From: Peromyscus leucopus
Taxonomy: Eukaryota; Chordata; Mammalia; Rodentia; Cricetidae
Assembly: GCF_004664715.2 (NCBI RefSeq)
Contig: NC_051069.1
Span: forward strand, 8,075,501-8,139,500
Direction: 5' to 3'
DNA length: 64,000 nt
The notes beneath the pieces were generated by a model that had not been told where the DNA came from, searched no databases, and worked only from the letters and a program-made list of their open reading frames with translations. Below are positions 1 through 13,217 of this stretch, piece after piece. Positions within the stretch are counted from its first letter, which is position 1. Each line of letters begins with the position of its first letter. Made by a program: the position numbers and the translations under genes.

Positions 1-106
1 GGTCCTGGGTGACAGACATGCACCACCATGCCCAGCAAGGTCTTAATCTTTTATCTTCCCCTTGTGATCATGAACTTATCACATCTGCTATTTTAAACCT
101 TCAGAG

Positions 107-178
107 GCTGGGAAGGTAGCTCAGTGGTAGAGAGCTTACCTAGCACTGGTGAGGCCCTGGATTGGATCATCAGCTCTA
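107..178 (+). mobile_element. ID-type SINE
   Basis: tRNA-derived head 'gtagctcagtggtagagagc' with A-box and B-box-like segments, the rodent ID/BC1 signature. It lies just upstream of a RAB11A exon. Confidence 0.8.
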
Positions 179-182
179 TTAA

Positions 183-350
<168 letters not shown>

Positions 351-644
351 TAGGAAGTGATTTTAACAAGTTAATTAGGAAACCGTTGGCTGTCTGACAA
401 TGAGAGTAGCTATAGCAAGAGTTCCTTGGTGTGCGCAGTTACCATACAATGCTGCATGTTATGCTGCAGTCACTGAACTCGTCTAGGAAAATCCTTTGAA
501 AGTAATTTGCTCACTTCCTTGTGTTCAGGCCATACATTCTCTATTGCATAGTCAAAGGGACAGAGTTTTATTTTTTCATAGTGTAAATACTGAGATCCTG
601 ACTATAGAGCAATATAAATGCCTTTTGATTAGATAAAAATTAAG

Positions 645-815
645 GGTACTTACTGCTCTTCCAGAGCCACTGATTTGTGTGCCCAGCACCTATATGGAGT
701 GGCTCACAACTACCTTTAGCTCTAGCTTCAGGGGATCTGATGCTGGTACCTGCACACATGGCAGGCGCGCACGCGCGTGCGCACACACACACACACACAA
801 ATAAATAAAAAAGAA
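645..815 (+). mobile_element. B2-type SINE, 5' truncated
   Basis: Internal B2 text 'cttccagagccactg' and 'caggggatctgatgc', then CG-rich and (CA)n sequence and an AATAAATAAA tail. Confidence 0.75.
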
Positions 816-1471
816 ATTAGAAAAAACTAAGGAAATCACATCAAAAAATTTAAGTGGAAAAAAAAAGCACAAATACTTTTTCCATGATATAGGAGTGTAT
901 CCTTTGTAAATAAAATTAGCCAAGCCTGCATATAGAAAGGTCTAAATGAGTAATGGGAAAGGGACAAAGTTCATGCTATTTTTGGAATGTAGATAACCAG
1001 GTCAGCTTCTTGGGAAAGAAGACATTTTATTTGTGCTGACTCATATTTACTTTGGCTTTATTAGAATAACCAGACTATCAGTACATTTAATCTCTTAGGA
1101 AGTACTTTCATAGGTTGTTTTTCAAGACACCTATATTATGTGTTACTTTTAAGATCTTATGAATCCAAATCTATTCAACACATAGTAGAGTCTTATGTGC
1201 TGGTCTGATAAATTAATACATAGAATTATTTAGTTTCCTATTATAATGTAACACATTTTAATGCTATATGTAGCTCTGGTATTAGAGGTGAGCAGAATTT
1301 TAACTTTAAAGCATTCTCTTATTGTTAAAAAAATGTATATAATAAGCCTAGGAATTTTGATCATGGCTGGGAAGCCTGATTCCTCCACTTAATTTTGGAG
1401 TGATAATCTTATTAAGCAAGTTATTTACTCCTTTAAAAGCTTTAATTTCTCCATCTGTAAAATTCAGATAT

Positions 1472-1690
1472 GGTGGACTGGAGAAATAGTTCAGCAGTTA
1501 TGAATACATACTGTTCTTCCAGAGGACCAGAGTTTGGTTTCCAGTACTCATGCCAAGCTGCTTATAACCACCTGTAACTCCAGCTGCAGGGGATCTGACA
1601 TTCTCCTCTGGCCTCTGAGAATGCCTGCACATACATGAGCATAAACACACACATAGACATACACATATACACATAATTTAAAAGAAATCT
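1472..1690 (+). mobile_element. B2-type SINE
   Basis: Starts 'ggactggagaaatagttcag', followed by the Pol III box region, 'ctccagctgcaggggatctg' and a CA-rich, A-rich tail. Confidence 0.85.
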
Positions 1691-2055
1691 AAAAAAAGTT
1701 TCAAATACATTTTGGTTAATTATTAGTTTCATGAGAGAGCTTATGCTTTTAAATTTCTGCAGTATGATTTGATAAGGCACAATTTAATTTGTTATTGCTA
1801 CCTGAAGGATTTGTTGTTGTTGTTGTTGTGTTGTTTGTTTTTATCTTTACTCCACAGCAAAGAATGATATGTCATTGGTACTTCTGCTATAGTTTCCAAG
1901 AATGAGTTAATGCCTGTCAAAGTCTTAGCTCTTCTTGATAGTGAACATTTGATAAATCACTACCTAGGTAGCAGTTAAGACATGAAAAAGAAAACTTGTT
2001 AAAGTAATATAAATATTGGAGACTTGCAAATATTTTATTAATTTTATTTATTTAT

Positions 2056-2188
2056 TTTGAGACAGGGTTTCTCTATGTAGCCCTGGCTGTCCTGGAACTC
2101 ATTTTGTAAACTAGGCTGGCCTCAAACTCAGAGATCCACCTGCCTCTGCCTGCAGAGTGCTGGTTAAAGGCATGTGCCACCATATCAT
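2056..2188 (-). mobile_element. B1 SINE
   Basis: Reverse-oriented B1: 'gagacagggtttctctatgt' through 'gagatccacctgcctctgcc'. Confidence 0.88.
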
Positions 2189-2384
2189 AAAATTGTTTTT
2201 TGTTATCTGAAGAACAGTCAGTAGGGAGCTGGAGGGAAATAGATAGTTGGTGGCACACAGCACAGAAGCTTAAAAAAAAAATGTGTTATGAGGGATCTCA
2301 CTGCATATTGTTTTAAGCTTGTAGTATTTATTGACTACACAGTATGCTTTCAAGTCGTACTTTCTTTGTCTTTGCTTTTCCATT

Positions 2385-2477
2385 ATGTAGGCCAGGCTAT
2401 CCTAGAACTTGCAGAGATCCACCTGTCCCTGCCTTGGAAGTGCTGAGATTAAAAGCGTGTGCTCCTATATCTGGCTT
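2385..2477 (-). mobile_element. B1 SINE fragment
   Basis: Degenerate reverse B1: 'gtaggccaggctatcctaga', then 'gcagagatccacctgtccct'. Confidence 0.75.
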
Positions 2478-3088
2478 AATTTTTAATTTTTTTAAAAATT
2501 AAATCTTATTCATTTATATCAGGGGCAGGGTCATCGTATGTTCATGTGGTGGTCAGAGGACAGCTCCTTATAGCTTTTGGGTCATATTAGGCTTGGTGGC
2601 AGGTACATTTCCACTGAGCCAAATATAAAATTACATAGTATTGGAAATGTTTTGCAATAGATCTACACTTTCTTTACATCCTTTACTCCTTTGTGATTCC
2701 AAGACATGGGTTTTCTGGTGGTGCTTTTAGAAGTCGTTGACTAGTGCCAAGGTGGCTGATGGATTGCTCCACCCCTGCCTTTCAGTTCAGCTTTGTTCTT
2801 TCTGCCTCAAGTTCACTAGGAGATTGGGTTGGGGAGGGGCATGCTGCTAGGGATCCAACTCTATCTTGAGCATGCCAGGTAAGCACCGTACCAGCTGGGC
2901 TTCATCCCTAAGAGAGGGTTTTAACGACTGTTTTTCATACCCTCTTTTCATTTTAACTTTATATTTTGACAATTTCAGAGGTGATTAAAACTTACAATAA
3001 TAAAAAGAATTTGTGGGTACCTGTAACCTCCATTTCCTTAAATGTTAAGTGTTTTTTTTTTCTTTCCATTTACCTCTTCCCTTCTCCC

Positions 3089-3090
<2 letters not shown>

Positions 3091-3130
<40 letters not shown>

Positions 3131-3190
3131 ACACACACAGACACACACACACAGACACACACACAGACACAGAGACACATAGAGACATAC
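3091..3190. repeat. (CA)n with CAGACA interruptions
   Basis: Pure CA dinucleotides grading into CAGACACA units; accounts for the Thr-His open frames there. Confidence 0.97.
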
Positions 3191-3964
3191 AGTACCATGT
3201 GAAAGTAAGTGCTGTATATACTTATCCCTAAGTCTTTTGGGGTGGAGGTATTTACTAAAAATGAGTACTTTCTCTTTTATAACCACAGCACAGTGATTTA
3301 ATCAGATCAGTCTTTAGCTACAGACCTTACTCATATTTTGCCAGTTGTTCCAATAAAGACTTTATTAGTTTAAAAAAAACAAACAAACCTGGGATCAGAT
3401 CATATGTCCCACTGAGGTGTCCTGCCACTGCTTGACAATAGTTCCTTCAGTTTTCCTTTGTTTACCAACCTTAGCATTTTGGAAAGGTACAGGTCAGTTG
3501 TCATTTTCTCACTTTGAGTTTATTCAGTGATTCTTTATGATTAAACTGAGCTTGTGGCAGGAACACCACACAAGTGGTTTCAATTCATCGTTAGGAGGCT
3601 TGTGATAATAGGTTTGTCTTATTATTGGTAGTTCTAACTTTAAACTTTAGTTCAGGTGCTGCTGGCCAGGTTTCTCCATGTAATTAGTAAGTTCAAAGTA
3701 AATTCCTAATTTGAAGGCTAAACTCTTAGTTCTGTGACTGAAATAACTTTAATTCATGTAACATACTGGCTCTTTAAAACAAAGCTAAAGCCAGTTTGGT
3801 GGTGCGTGCCTATATTGGCATGTGGGGGCTGTATGTGTGTAAGGTTATCATGGGCTGTATAACAAGATCCTGTCTCAAAAGTAAAGAGAAATGAAGGGGC
3901 TAAAGTTGCCAGGTATTAACTTCATCAGAACATAGAGAATTGTTAAACAATTTTTAAATTACAT

Positions 3965-4110
3965 TTTTGTGTGCTTGTGTGTGAATATGTATGTGGCACA
4001 AGAGTTGAGGTCAGAGGACAAATGCAGGAGTCAGTTCTTTCCTTCTGCCATATGGTTTCCAGGGGTGCAATGTGGGTCACCTTTACTCACTCAGCCATCT
4101 TGCCAGCCAA
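3965..4110 (-). mobile_element. B3/B2-superfamily SINE
   Basis: Reverse-oriented text 'gttgaggtcagaggacaaat' and terminal 'cagccatcttgccagcc'. Confidence 0.65.
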
Positions 4111-4329
4111 GCAATGACTCTCTTTTCATTAGAGGTAATGGTAACTTTGTTCTCACTTGGTGCAGAAAATGTCGGGCTATCTCATCAAATTGGAATCTTT
4201 TTGACCTTCAAGAAACATACATGATAAGCAGGAGGTTTGAAGAGCTTAATAAATAAGAAGCTTCTGCAGAGGCTGTTGTGAAATTACCCAGGCTCCTGGG
4301 TTTTAAAAAACTTTGGAGGAACTAAAGAA

Positions 4330-4537
4330 TTTTTTAAAAACTATTTTATGTGCATGTACACCTGAGTGTGTGTAACCACGTGCCTGAGGAGATCCAAAGA
4401 GGGTGTCAGGTCTCCTGGAACTGCAGTTAGAGGTGGTTATGAGTTAGCTGCCTTGTGAGCGCTGGGAACAGACCGGGGTCCTCTGCAAGAGCAGCAGCCA
4501 GTACTCTTGACCTCTAAGCTGCCTCTCCAGCCCCTGT
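4330..4537 (-). mobile_element. B3-type SINE
   Basis: Ends in 'gctgcctctccagcccc', the reverse of the B3/B2 head; internal 'ctggaactgcagttagaggt'. An 18-20 base A-run follows at about 4639-4658. Confidence 0.8.
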
Positions 4538-5654
4538 CGAGCTAACACGTTTTAGCCCTGTCGTTCCTTAGTTTGGAACAGTTGTGTGTAGTCTCCTTAG
4601 AGTTATTGTCCCAGCTGTTCCACAGTTCCAGTAGATTTAAAAAAAAAAAAAAAAAAAAGACTCCATGTCTTCGTAGGTAGCTTTGCCTTCTGTTTAAAGC
4701 CATAATATATTAGTATTTATTTCACTTTATGTTTAGATCTCCTATGTGAGAGTCTGATGGACGATAAAGCAGGATTGCTTTTTCCTAGTTGTTCCGAACC
4801 TTTGGACATCTTGAAAAGAGACTGCATGGGAATTAACTGATCACGTTCATTTGGTTCTAAAGGAGAACAGACCCTTGAGGAAGTATAGAACCTGCTTCTT
4901 ACTTAGCATGTTACTGACCCCTCCCCCATTGTGAAATAACTCTTTATAATCAGATCCCTGCTGGACAGTTCCTGGCTCCTATTTTCTTACCATAGAAAAT
5001 GACACACCCAACACAAGAGACTTAAGTAAATTACTTGTGGAGCTCTTTAAAACTGTTTAGATTTGAAGAAATTCTTTTCCTGATTCGTTTTGTTTATTGC
5101 TGTGTTGGTATTTTTCAAAAGTTGGTATGTTTTTAGTGACAGAGTATACACAGCAGCGTTACCATTTCTAGAAGAATGTTGAGATGTTGAGACTTGCACA
5201 ACACTGCTCAAGTTTCTTGCTTTGTAATGAGCTCTCTTTAATTATTTACTTCTCTGTCCTCTAAGAAGTCTCCCTTTGTCTCTCTTCTGGCATTGTATGC
5301 ATTTGTAATTCATGGAGGAGTTTCTGATGTTTTGGTTTTGTTCCCTTAACTTAGTCTTTTGAACAGCTTGTAAAGAAGTTGAATTTTAACAGAGATCACA
5401 TATTTAATGATTTTCTCTTCAAAAAGATGGTCTATCCAGTTAGGTATTAGTGGACAACATAAAGAATGAATGGTATAGTTTAACCACAAGTTGATCATTA
5501 TCATTATTTTTTGGTCACTAGCCTGAAGGGAACTCTTTCTTTGCCCTGGATGCATTCCCATTCCATTCTTTTTTCTGTTTTCTCTTTCCTTCTTGCATTC
5601 CTCTCTCTCTCTTCCTGCCTCCCTCTTCCTACCCCCAACCCTATCCCCTTCTTC

Positions 5655-6010
5655 TTTGAGATAGTGTATCATTGTGGAGCTCTGGTTGGCCTGGAACTCA
5701 CTATGTAGATTGGGTTAGTTTCAGATTCACAGAGATCCACCTACCTTTTGCCTCTGCCTCTCAAGCACTGAGATTAAAGATGCATGTGCCATCACATCTG
5801 GCTTTTTTTCTTTTAAAACAATTTTTAAAATACTGTTTTGTGTCGTCGTCGTCGTGGGGCTCATTGAGTGCCACAGTATGAGAGAAGGTCAGAAGACAAC
5901 CTTCAGGAGTTAGGCTCTCTCCTTTTAACGTGGAGCTTTTGGGGATTGTACTCAAGTTGTCAGGGTTAGGGACAAGTACCTTTATCCACTGGACCATCTC
6001 AATGGCCATC
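5655..6010 (-). mobile_element. B1 SINE followed by B3-type SINE
   Basis: B1 at about 5655-5803 ('ttgagatagtgtatcattgt', 'cacagagatccacctacctt') and a B3-like element at about 5855-6010 ending 'ggaccatctcaatggcc'. Both minus. Confidence 0.75.
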
Positions 6011-6208
6011 CCTATCTTCTCTGAATGAAAGGTCTGGCAACACCATACCCTTTGTGTTCATATTTTTAAACTTTATTGTATTCTTTCTCTACTAATGCTC
6101 CTTCACCTTTGAACCACTACCAACCTTCTCAGACAAATTTTAGCTACTTCTCTAAAAAACTATACAAAAGGCACATTTTTGGTGAGTGTTGTTAGTTCAT
6201 ATATTAAT

Positions 6209-6234
6209 GTGTGTGCGTGTGCGTGCGTGCGTGC

Positions 6235-6283
<49 letters not shown>

Positions 6284-6453
6284 GAGTGTATGCCTCATGT
6301 CTGGGGGCGATGAAAGAAGCCACAAGAGTCAGATGCTCCTGGAGCTGGAATTAGGACCAGTTGTAAGCCACTTGACATGGGTGCTATTAATTGAACTCAG
6401 GTCCTCTGGAAGAGCAGTGGGTTCTCCTAATCACTGAGCCATGTCTCCAGCCT
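6209..6453 (-). mobile_element. (GT)n plus B3-type SINE
   Basis: GTGC/GT dinucleotide tract at 6209-6280, the reversed tail of a B3/B2 element that continues to 'tgagccatgtctccagcc'. Confidence 0.8.
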
Positions 6454-6499
6454 CATTTATTAAGTTACTATTGCTCAACCTTAGGGGAACTGATTTTTT

Positions 6500-6705
6500 C
6501 AGAGATATATTTATTTTAATTTATGTGTATGAATGCTTTCCTTTATGGATGTGTGTGTACCACATGTGTGCCTAGTGTGCATGGAGGCCAGAAAAGGGCA
6601 TTGAATCCTGTGGAACTGCAGTTATAGATTGTGTTAGCCACCATTGTGGGTGCTGAGAACTAAACCCAGGCCCTGCAAGAGCAGTAAGTATGCTTCCAGC
6701 TTACC
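6500..6705 (-). mobile_element. B3-type SINE, diverged
   Basis: 'gtggaactgcagttatagat' and 'gggtgctgagaactaaaccc' match the reverse B3 body. Confidence 0.65.
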
Positions 6706-7009
6706 TAAAGCAGAATAGATCATACTAGTCCATTTTAGTAACCTTTAGTGTCAGTTCCTGACCTATGACCATTTTTATTACTTTGAAGTAAATCCCAGAT
6801 AATAAGTCATTTTATTTGCAAATATTTCAGAATACGCATCTAAAAATTGTAACTTAAATTCATAACACAACTACTTAAGATTTGTAGAAATTTCTTATTA
6901 TTTGTTATCTAAACAATATTAAACATACTCAAGAGTTTTAAAAAATTGCAGTTTAAATTAGGATCCAGATAATGTTTATACATTATAGTTGGTTGATGTG
7001 TTTTGGGAA

Positions 7010-7160
7010 CTTGTTTTGAGAAGGGTTTCTCTACATAGCTCTGGCAGTCCTAGAACTCATTATGCTGACCAGGCTGTACTTTATCTCACAGAGAAACATC
7101 CACCTGCCTCTGTCCCCCAAGTGCTGAGAATAAAGGCATGTGCCACCACACCCAACCTTT
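7010..7160 (-). mobile_element. B1 SINE
   Basis: 'gggtttctctacatagctct' to 'aaggcatgtgccaccacacc', reverse B1. Confidence 0.85.
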
Positions 7161-7384
7161 TTGGAACATTTTGATCATATATCTCTCTTTTCTGTTTTTA
7201 ACTGTGTAATTTTATACTTTTAAAGTTTAAACATTTTATCTCATATGAGTAAAGCATGGTCCTACATAGTCATATGACTGTAGGTCTAAAAAATTTGGTA
7301 TGTATTTCTAGTGTGCAGTTCTTATTTTCAGATTTATTATTCAGATTTTCCCGTTTATTAATAATTATAGAATTACCTTTTGAT

Positions 7385-7528
7385 GTTTTTAATGACAAAT
7401 CTCACTATGTAGCCCTGACTGGCCTGGTACTTACTATGTAGCCCAGGCTGGCTTTGAGTTCACAGAGATCTGCCTGCCTGTCTCCTGAGTGTTGGGATTA
7501 AAAGCTTTGTGTCCCCATGCGTAGCTAT
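7385..7528 (-). mobile_element. B1 SINE
   Basis: 'ctatgtagcccaggctggct' and 'cacagagatctgcctgcctg', reverse B1. Confidence 0.83.
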
Positions 7529-8451
7529 GGATTTTAATTTTTATTTAAATAGTTAGCTACTGTATTGGGTAGCAGAGATAGAAAATTTATACTCATCTGA
7601 TTCTGTATCTGTCCTATTTCTGCACGAGCAAATTCACCGAGAGCAGGTTTGTCAGTGACACATGGAGCCCACATAGGAGTACGTTATGTTCTTCCTGGTG
7701 CATCCTATTGGATTGATGTTTCTGGAGTTCCCTACCTTGTGATGGTATTGCTTCAGAAAGAACACTGGAAAGGCAGTATGGAAGCCTGTGTTCTCTGTTC
7801 TTGAGAAGTAGATTGTTGTTTGATTAGGTAGTGCAGTGCAAGGTCACTTTCAGTGAATTCAGTACGGATACGGGGAGACATTCAGTGATGTTTACTGTGC
7901 AAGTAGTTCTTCAAGCATCTATTCTATGGGACTAAAGCAAAAGGAAGCAAATAATTTCAGTCTTTAAATGACTAATGTTTAGTGGAGGACTACAAGATTA
8001 ATCTTGATATATGTCATGAAAGTAAAATAGTACATGTACATCTTAGATTATCTCCTTTGAATAAGTAAGTATAATTTAACCTTAGCCCCAGAGGAGGACA
8101 GTGTAAGCAGAGGGCCCTTTCTCTTCTGAGGTTCTTGGGATTTTACTGTGTTTGAGAAATGGTGCTCTTCCCTACAGAACCTAGAAAACAGTTAGGTGTA
8201 TCTGATAGTGCAGATTTATTTTACACATTGTCAGTTTGTGTGGACTTTTTGTGGAGGGCTAAGTATATATTTTTACGATTTAATTAGAATCTATGCCCAT
8301 AAATATGACACTGTCTAATGTGGTGCTGTTTAATTAATGGGTGAACTTTCCCCTCTGAAATGGAGAAACCTTGTTACTTTTCTTACTGTAACAGAAATTG
8401 TTAAAAATAATGCTTTGACTCTAGCTAGTGGCTATTGGAAACTAAAATCTC

Positions 8452-8590
8452 ACTTTTTGAGACAAGGTCTTCTGTAGCCAGGCTGTCCTTGAACTTGCTG
8501 TGTAGCCGGGGTTGGTCTTCTACTCCTAATTCTCCTGCCTCCACCTCCCAAGTGTTGGGATCACAGATGTGCACTACCATGCCTGGCCTA
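8452..8590 (-). mobile_element. B1 SINE
   Basis: 'ttgagacaaggtcttctgta' to 'gtgcactaccatgcctggcc', about 110 bp upstream of the RAB11A last-exon acceptor. Confidence 0.82.
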
Positions 8591-8647
8591 AAAATAAAAT
8601 GTAAATGTGTGTTTTCTGTTCTGCATGTCTTCGTCTCTTTCACATAA

Positions 8648-8839
<192 letters not shown>

Positions 8840-10388
8840 GGCGTCTCTCTCCCCTAGAAGGCTGTGTATAGTCCATTTCCCAGGTCTGAGATTTAAATAT
8901 ATTTGTAATTCTTGTGGTCACTTTCTGTGTCTTGTTACTTCCTCACACTTAAGAATCTTCTCATGTCTTAAGTCTTTTGATTTTGGCTTTATAAAATCAT
9001 CAACTTTGTCCTGAATGACTGCAGTTCTTTTTCATGCTATGGCTTCTCTAGCCTTAGTTTAATAAACTGAATGTTTGAATTCCTCAGTTATTGTTTACTC
9101 TTCATCATGGAAGCCTGTCACTGTAGAACATAATAGAACTTGATCACTTGAAGCTCAGACCCATTGGTCCTGATCGAATCTAACTAAGACAACCTTAGAA
9201 ACAAGCTATTATTTTGCCACAGAGCAGCTTGTAAGACTCTTCTCAATGCAGTACATATTTTGACAGACCTAAGGATTGCTCTATAAACATAACAGCATTT
9301 TGAGAGCTTGAAGATTTTCCATTGTGGAAGTCAATTTTTAAAATGCCTTAATAGGTCTATGTTGTAAATTTTTTTCTTTAGTTTTTGTAAGCATCCAAGA
9401 TGATGGGGATTCTTTTTTTCCTGGAAAAGAATTATCTTAATAAATACAAAGGACTGTTATATTATGTGTAGGGAGGGCATCATGGTTATGGGGTCATAAG
9501 TTAACCTGCTGCCTGGCAGGCTAGTGGACTTCTGTCTGAGGTGTCTCTGTTGCAGTGATCGGCAGCCTGAGTAGCTTAACCAGTCTCATTTCCCAGCAGT
9601 AGATTGTGTGACATTTTTATTGCTCATGCAATAACTAGCTTAATGCTAGTCATATCACATTTTGAAGTGTTAATTTTGTTTTTAAGCCCTTCTAGTAAGT
9701 GAAATGCAGCCTAATTTTATCACCATATCCACCAACAAGCATGGGTAATTATTTTAACAATGCTTATATTTGAGTTCTACCGTGTATAATGGAATATAGT
9801 TCATTTAAACCTTTGGTTTTAGTATGTCTAAAGAATACAGTGAGAGGTTAATTTATGCTCAAGTGGTACCACTTAAAGGCATGTGTTCTTTTGGTATGTA
9901 AAATGAAATAGTACCTTGAGTTTAAGTAGAATGCATTTAGGCATTGTAGGGTCCTGAAATAGATTTTTCCACTACGTAATTGAAATTAATGGAGCAGCTA
10001 GTTTCTCATTCAGAAATGTGCACACTAATACTAGGTTTTACTTCCTTGTGGATAATAGTAAGCACTTACTCTGCAGTTTCTGAAAGTTAACTGCAAAGAT
10101 ACTGTTCAGGATGGTGGGATACCTGCAAAAAACAAAAATGTGTGGGCTTGCATAGAAGACTATGTTTCATGGTTAATCCTCCGCTTTTTGCAGTGCTCAT
10201 GATGTGTGGGGAGCACAGAAGGCATTGCTGTAGTCAGTCATTTCGTTTTTCTTTGTAGCTCTTTGTTATTTTAGTGTATTGATTATAAAGATACTGTCTA
10301 TTTATAAATTGCTACTTTGTATTTTATGCATGCTCTGTAATTTGACTTTTTTAGTTATTGATTTGGAGTATATTCCCATCCTAATAAA
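8840..10388 (+). other. RAB11A: RAB11A 3'UTR with candidate poly(A) signals
   Basis: AT-rich and largely free of SINEs, unlike the intron before it, as expected for a conserved 3'UTR. AATAAA hexamers on the coding strand lie at 9061-9066, 9439-9444 and 10383-10388, about 0.22, 0.6 and 1.5 kb after the stop. Which are used cannot be read from the sequence, so the 3' limit given is the last of these candidates. Confidence 0.6.
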
Positions 10389-11540
10389 CAGTTATAGGGA
10401 CTATTCCCAGTGTTGTCAGATGATATTCTTCCTCTGAGCGCTCTGGATGCAGCCATGAATACTTGCTTCTGATGAGTGAGAACATAGGTCCTTGCATTGC
10501 TGAGTAAACGTGGATTGGGGGCAACAGTGTCAATTCAGGTGAGACTTTAGATCTGCAGTTCAATTATACTCTTCTGGGAAAAGTATTATTAGGGACAGCG
10601 GTGACACAGCCTCTGTACTTTCCTGTCAAACAGTGTCACTAGACACAGAAAAAGGTCCATCTCTATTTATAAAAATTTGCAGGAGTTTTATGAAATGAAA
10701 CTAAGAAAAAAATTATGTAGTAAATCAAAAATGACTAAGAGTAGCTTTTAATTTTTTAACCAAGAGTAGATTTAAATGCTCTTGGACGTGATTGGATTTT
10801 GGGAGAGGTTCAAGCAATATTCGGTATTAGAAAGTGCCTTGGTTTGCATGTCAACAAGAGTCTTCACGTTGAGTTGTATCTCAGGAGACAAACTGTCCCA
10901 AGCAGGAAGCATTAGTTTTATTTACTAGGACAACTCTAGGCTCAAGGCAGTTCCTAAGTACTTTGACCCTGCTTTTCATTACTTTTAACTTGAGATGTTT
11001 TTCTTAACCTGTTAAATTCTCCTGAAAAGCCAGTTAGCCATCACACCTTGTCTTTGTTATTCAGAAAATGCTGTCTTTTCTCATAGTTGTCACCATGGCA
11101 GGGTAAGTTATCCTTAGCCATTCCACTGAGTATGGTAAATTGGAATTGTAAGCAGAGGTGGCAACCAGTGTTCTTTGGCATTGATTTTTTTAAATTCTGA
11201 AGAGTTCTGCAGAAAAGTTAACCCATAAGAGTCTGAATCATGCATCCGAGCTAGTCTTATTTCTTTGGTTGTTAGGAAAATGATTGTTTTAATTTTTGTC
11301 ATTTCTGACTTGTGTTTATAAAATCCAAACGCTCTCAGTGGTTTGAGCTGTTGTGATAATTAATCTGTTATAAAGAAAAAGGTATACCATTTGGACATTT
11401 TTGGCCCACATGAGAAGCAGAAAAGGTTGGTAGATAAATTAAGAATTTATTAATATTAGTTTTCAGCTTATAGAGTTTTGTGAAATGTTATTAACTAAAG
11501 AAAAAGTGGATCATAATCCTGAAGAAAATTCAAACTGCTA

Positions 11541-11665
11541 ATCCTACCTTTTATGGCAGCACTCAGGAGGCAGAAGCAGGAGGCCACTTGATCTATATAC
11601 CAGGCTACAGACACCCAATCACACAGGGAAACCAACACTGTCTCAAATAAAACAAAACCAAAACA
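11541..11665 (+). mobile_element. B1-like SINE, degraded
   Basis: 'gcagcactcaggaggcagaa' and 'ctgtctcaaataaaac' match the B1 body and tail in plus orientation. Confidence 0.6.
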
Positions 11666-12181
11666 GAATAAAATGGGGCTTTATTTAGACTGTACACGAC
11701 CTTCATTTGTTGTGCTACAAAAAAAAGGACAAAAGCTGTGAAAGGAGTCACACCCACATGGTTTAATGGGCTGTCTGAGTCTTAGATAGGGTGCCATGAC
11801 ACTGTACCAGAGAGACAAAGCAACCTGAGCTTTCTCCTGGGTGGAGCAGTGCTGTACCATAGTCCTTTCCAGGACTGAATACATCACCAATAAAACAGAG
11901 TTGCCAGTCTAACATTTTAAAAAATGATTGTGTTCTTCCATATTGTAGGAGGCCGATAAAATGACACAATGCTAATCTCATTGACAGAATCTTACTTTAC
12001 TAACAGTATCCATTTTCCTAAAAATTGGAGAATAGAATGTTAGAAAGGATGTTGTATCCCAGGCAGGTATTATTAGAAAATTTGCTGCATCACACATGAG
12101 TTAGAAGATTGAATTAATGGGTCTAAACTAACACAGTAGGCAGCTGCTTGGAAAAGAGAGATTATAGTCTGTAGATGTAAC

Positions 12182-12590
12182 CAATCGTCTTATTAAAATA
12201 AGAAACACAGAGCCAATGTAAAAGAGAAAGCCGAGAGGTCAGAGCTCAGAGATAAAATCTTACCTCCTGCAGTGCTCCTAACTTCCCCGCGGGAGAGAGC
12301 TACTTCCTGTTTGTCTGTGTTTAAATAGTCTTTCTGTTCTACCTTCTCATTGGTTGTAAACCAACCACATGACTGCCTCATCACTGCCTGTAAGTACCGC
12401 CCTCCAGGTCTTAAAGGCATATGTCTCCAATACTGGCTGTATCCCTGAACACACAGAAATCTACCTAGCTCTTCTAACCATCACGCTCTTGCTATGGCTC
12501 TAATAGCTCTGACCCCATGGCAACTTTATTTATTAACATAAAATTAAAATTACATTTCAGTACAAATAAAATATCACCATAATAGTCGTA
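12182..12590. repeat. Interspersed repeat of unassigned class
   Basis: A block of about 400 bp bounded by 'cttattaaaataag' and 'actttatttattaacata', with 'ggtcttaaaggcatatgtct' and 'tctacctagctctt' inside. The wording looks like a high-copy element I associate with cricetid genomes, perhaps a non-autonomous retroposon or LTR relic. Neither terminal repeats nor a coding frame can be shown, so class, orientation and limits are uncertain. Confidence 0.5.
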
Positions 12591-12974
12591 GTTCTTGTCT
12601 ATTTCATCTCTTAGTTCAAATTCTTTGAAGTAATGATGTGACTGAACTAGATCATTTCTGAGTCGTGGAGGTGTTAAAATCAAATTATTAATTCTAACTC
12701 AAATCTTAAATTTAACAGATAAGTAAAATGTTAGGTAAATACTTTACAAAAATGGTTTTGGTCTTAATATCTTGATTAAAATCATTTATCACCATGTTAA
12801 TTCTCATTAAATAAGATACAAGTTTTCAGGACATTTGAAAAACGTCAATTTTAACAATGTGTGTCAAGATATGTGTGAAGGAAAGGAGAAGCATTTGATC
12901 ATCTGCTGAGTCAACTATAAGTTGAAAACTCTTTATGGTTTTTATTGTTTTAAAAAAAATCTCCTAGCTTTTTA

Positions 12975-13217
12975 TTTTTGTTTTGCTGAGATAAGATCTC
13001 ACGTAGCTGAGGTTGGTCTTGAATCTCTGATACTCCTGACACTACTCTGCAGTTTTGTTTTGTTTTTTTGGTTTTTCGAGACAGGGTTTCTCTGTGTAGC
13101 TTTGCGCCTTTCCTGGATCTCGCTCTGTAGACCAGGCTGGCCTCGAACTCACAGAGATCCGCCTGGCTCTGCCTCCCGAGTGCTGGGATTAAAGGCGTGC
13201 GCCACCACCGCCCGGCT
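12975..13217 (-). mobile_element. Old B1 fragment interrupted by a young B1
   Basis: Old partial B1 at about 12975-13052 ('gataagatctcacgtagctg'), then a near-consensus B1 at about 13060-13217 with 'gcgcctttcctgga' and 'ggcgtgcgccaccaccgccc'. The young copy keeps many CpGs, a sign of recent insertion. Confidence 0.85.

Noticed and set aside
107..178. Possible tRNA gene
   Set aside because: It has tRNA-like A and B boxes but no complete cloverleaf or anticodon arm; it is an ID-type SINE.
2966..3286. Thr-His and Val-Cys repeat open frames
   Set aside because: Translation of a (CA)n microsatellite; the same applies at 6186-6437, 13310-13890 and 56752-57111.
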